Assembly (NCBI RefSeq): GCF_029201545.1
Contig: NZ_CP104007.1
Coordinates: 3,754,501-3,818,500, forward strand
Length of the DNA stretch: 64,000 nt
From: Devosia sp. FJ2-5-3
GTDB taxonomy: Bacteria; Pseudomonadota; Alphaproteobacteria; Rhizobiales; Devosiaceae
Direction of reading: 5' to 3'
Below, piece by piece: positions 63,383-64,000 of the stretch. The notes under the pieces are model-generated. The model searched no databases and was not told the origin of the DNA. It worked only from the letters and a program-made list of their open reading frames with translations. Made by a program: the position numbers and the translations under genes. Positions within the stretch are counted from its first letter, which is position 1, and each line of letters opens with the position of its first letter.

Positions 63383-63392
63383 TACAGTAAAG
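63383..63392 (+). promoter_or_regulatory. ACAGTAAAG half-site proximal to XRE gene 2
   Basis: TACAGTAAAG, 38 nt before the GTG start, shares ACAGTAAAG with 39788-39796 before the paralogous XRE gene. Confidence 0.45.
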
Positions 63393-63429
63393 AACATACT
63401 CTTGGCCCCTGAAATGAGGCCTTGTTGGG

Positions 63430-63813
63430 GTGACGACAGTGGCGAGCAATATTGTCCGGAACAGGGAAACGCATGAACTCGCGGAGCTGCGCAAGCAGGC
63501 CGGGCTGTGGCTGCGCCAGAAGCGCGAAGCGGCCGGCTTGAGCCAGCGCGAGCTCGCCGGGGCAGTGGGATTTGAGTATTATACCTTCATCTCTCAGATT
63601 GAATCCGGTCGCGGAAAAGTGCCGGCGGATCGATTCGAGGCCTATGCGAAGGCGGTCAAGGTCGATGCCCGCGAGTTTGCCATGACCATGCTGCGCTACA
63701 ATGATCCGCACACTTATGGCCTTATTTTCGGTGTTGAACAGCCTGCGGCCAGTAAAGGCCTTTCCGATCTCGAAGCGCGGCTGCGCCGGCTGGAGGCACG
63801 CCTGCCGGAATAG
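63430..63813 (+). CDS. XRE-family regulator paired with DUF4214 gene 2
   Basis: The protein has 127 residues from a GTG at 63430; a second in-frame GTG at 63439 is possible. The HTH fills residues about 18-75 (LWLRQKREAAGLSQRELAGA, FEYYTFISQIESGRGKVP). The remainder (MLRYNDPHTYGLIFGVEQP, LEARLRRLEARLPE) parallels the regulator at 39849-40247. Same orientation and spacing relative to a DUF4214 gene as its paralogue, so probably the local regulator. Confidence 0.88.
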   Translation: MTTVASNIVRNRETHELAELRKQAGLWLRQKREAAGLSQRELAGAVGFEYYTFISQIESGRGKVPADRFEAYAKAVKVDAREFAMTMLRYNDPHTYGLIFGVEQPAASKGLSDLEARLRRLEARLPE

Positions 63814-63844
63814 GCCATTCCGAACCGCCACGACCCGCATAAAC

Positions 63845-63874
63845 AAAAGGCCCCGAAATTTTCGGGGCCTTTTT
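63845..63874 (+). terminator. Terminator after XRE gene 2
   Basis: AAAAGGCCCCGAAA pairs with TTCGGGGCCTTTTT, a strong stem followed by Ts, 32 nt after the stop. Confidence 0.9.
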
Positions 63875-63924
63875 GCATTTCGGCCTCTGCCATTGGAAGG
63901 GGCGCTTTCACTAGAGTCGCGCTT

Positions 63925-64000
63925 CCCTCGGGCTTGACCCGAGGGCCTTCATCCATGGCCGAATTGTCGGAGTGGGGCTAACTAAAAGGTCCTCGGGTCA
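63925..64000. repeat. Dispersed palindromic repeat, cut by the window end
   Basis: CCCTCGGG (63925-63932), CTTGA, CCCGAGGG (63938-63945), then GGCCTTCATCCATGGCC. The last bases of the window (CCTCGGGTCA, 63991-64000) begin an inverted copy. This type of palindromic intergenic repeat is common in Hyphomicrobiales. Confidence 0.65.

Larger units (their letters stand above)
63117..63429. promoter_or_regulatory. Divergent control region of DUF4214 gene 2 and XRE gene 2
   Basis: This 313-nt region mirrors 39604-39848. I see no gene in it. It contains two operator-like sites, listed separately, and a run of AT-rich sequence near 63290-63330. Confidence 0.55.

Noticed and set aside
37834..63813. 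Prophage or integrative element carrying the DUF4214 genes
   Set aside because: I found no integrase, transposase, phage structural gene, tRNA or direct-repeat boundary. Housekeeping genes (gapR, pyk, rpmJ) lie inside the span.
1..64000. CRISPR arrays, tRNA and rRNA genes
   Set aside because: No regularly spaced direct repeats and no cloverleaf or rRNA-like stretch were seen by eye. A tRNAscan or Infernal run would settle it.

Overview
The window reads as chromosomal DNA of a GC-rich alphaproteobacterium of the Hyphomicrobiales, most likely a Devosia-like genus. That placement is inferred from gene types and order: a flagellin next to flbT, a GapR-type nucleoid protein followed by a DUF1036 protein and pyruvate kinase, a cysteine-free alphaproteobacterial L36, and candidate CtrA boxes. 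I could not run a search. No rRNA, tRNA, CRISPR array, integrase or transposase gene is visible. Most genes are tightly packed and many neighbours overlap by 1 or 4 nt.

Layout. 0-4.4 kb: a GNAT/Rnk fusion protein, then a glycine betaine/proline uptake operon (proV-proW-proX, minus strand). 4.4-11.6 kb: a very large flagellin, flbT, a divergent response regulator/histidine kinase pair, and two small HTH proteins. 11.6-30.4 kb: a transport and catabolism block with two flavin-dependent monooxygenases, an aldo/keto reductase, a sulfonate-type ABC transporter and two complete peptide/opine-type ABC transporters; the second ends in a class V aminotransferase and a HAD hydrolase. 30.6-37.7 kb: two peptidoglycan-related enzymes (L,D-transpeptidase and DUF882/M15-like), dxs, and a divergent Lrp regulator and Asp/Glu racemase pair. 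43-49.4 kb: a double winged-helix protein, a small DUF1127-like protein, gapR, a DUF1036 protein, pyk, rpmJ, a receiver-domain protein, an unknown protein and a SapC-family protein.

The most interesting part is what surrounds that last block (37.8-63.8 kb). Three secreted-looking, cysteine-free proteins without signal peptides share an N-terminal DUF4214 module. Two of them (37834-39603 and 61578-63116) end in a type I secretion-like C-terminus and each is divergently paired with a paralogous XRE regulator. Both intergenic regions carry related ACAGTAAA/TTTACTGT palindromes and both genes end in nearly the same terminator, so the cassette has been duplicated. Between the copies lie a type I secretion ABC exporter and adaptor, a SapC-family gene, glycosyltransferases, a Wzm/Wzt-type polysaccharide exporter whose ATPase has a C-terminal extension, and a methyltransferase carrying its own DUF4214-like segment and a coiled coil.

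My reading, by analogy with the Caulobacter RsaA locus, is a surface-layer system in which DUF4214 proteins leave by type I secretion and may bind a glycan made and exported by the neighbouring genes. The parts are visible in the sequence; how they work together is inference.
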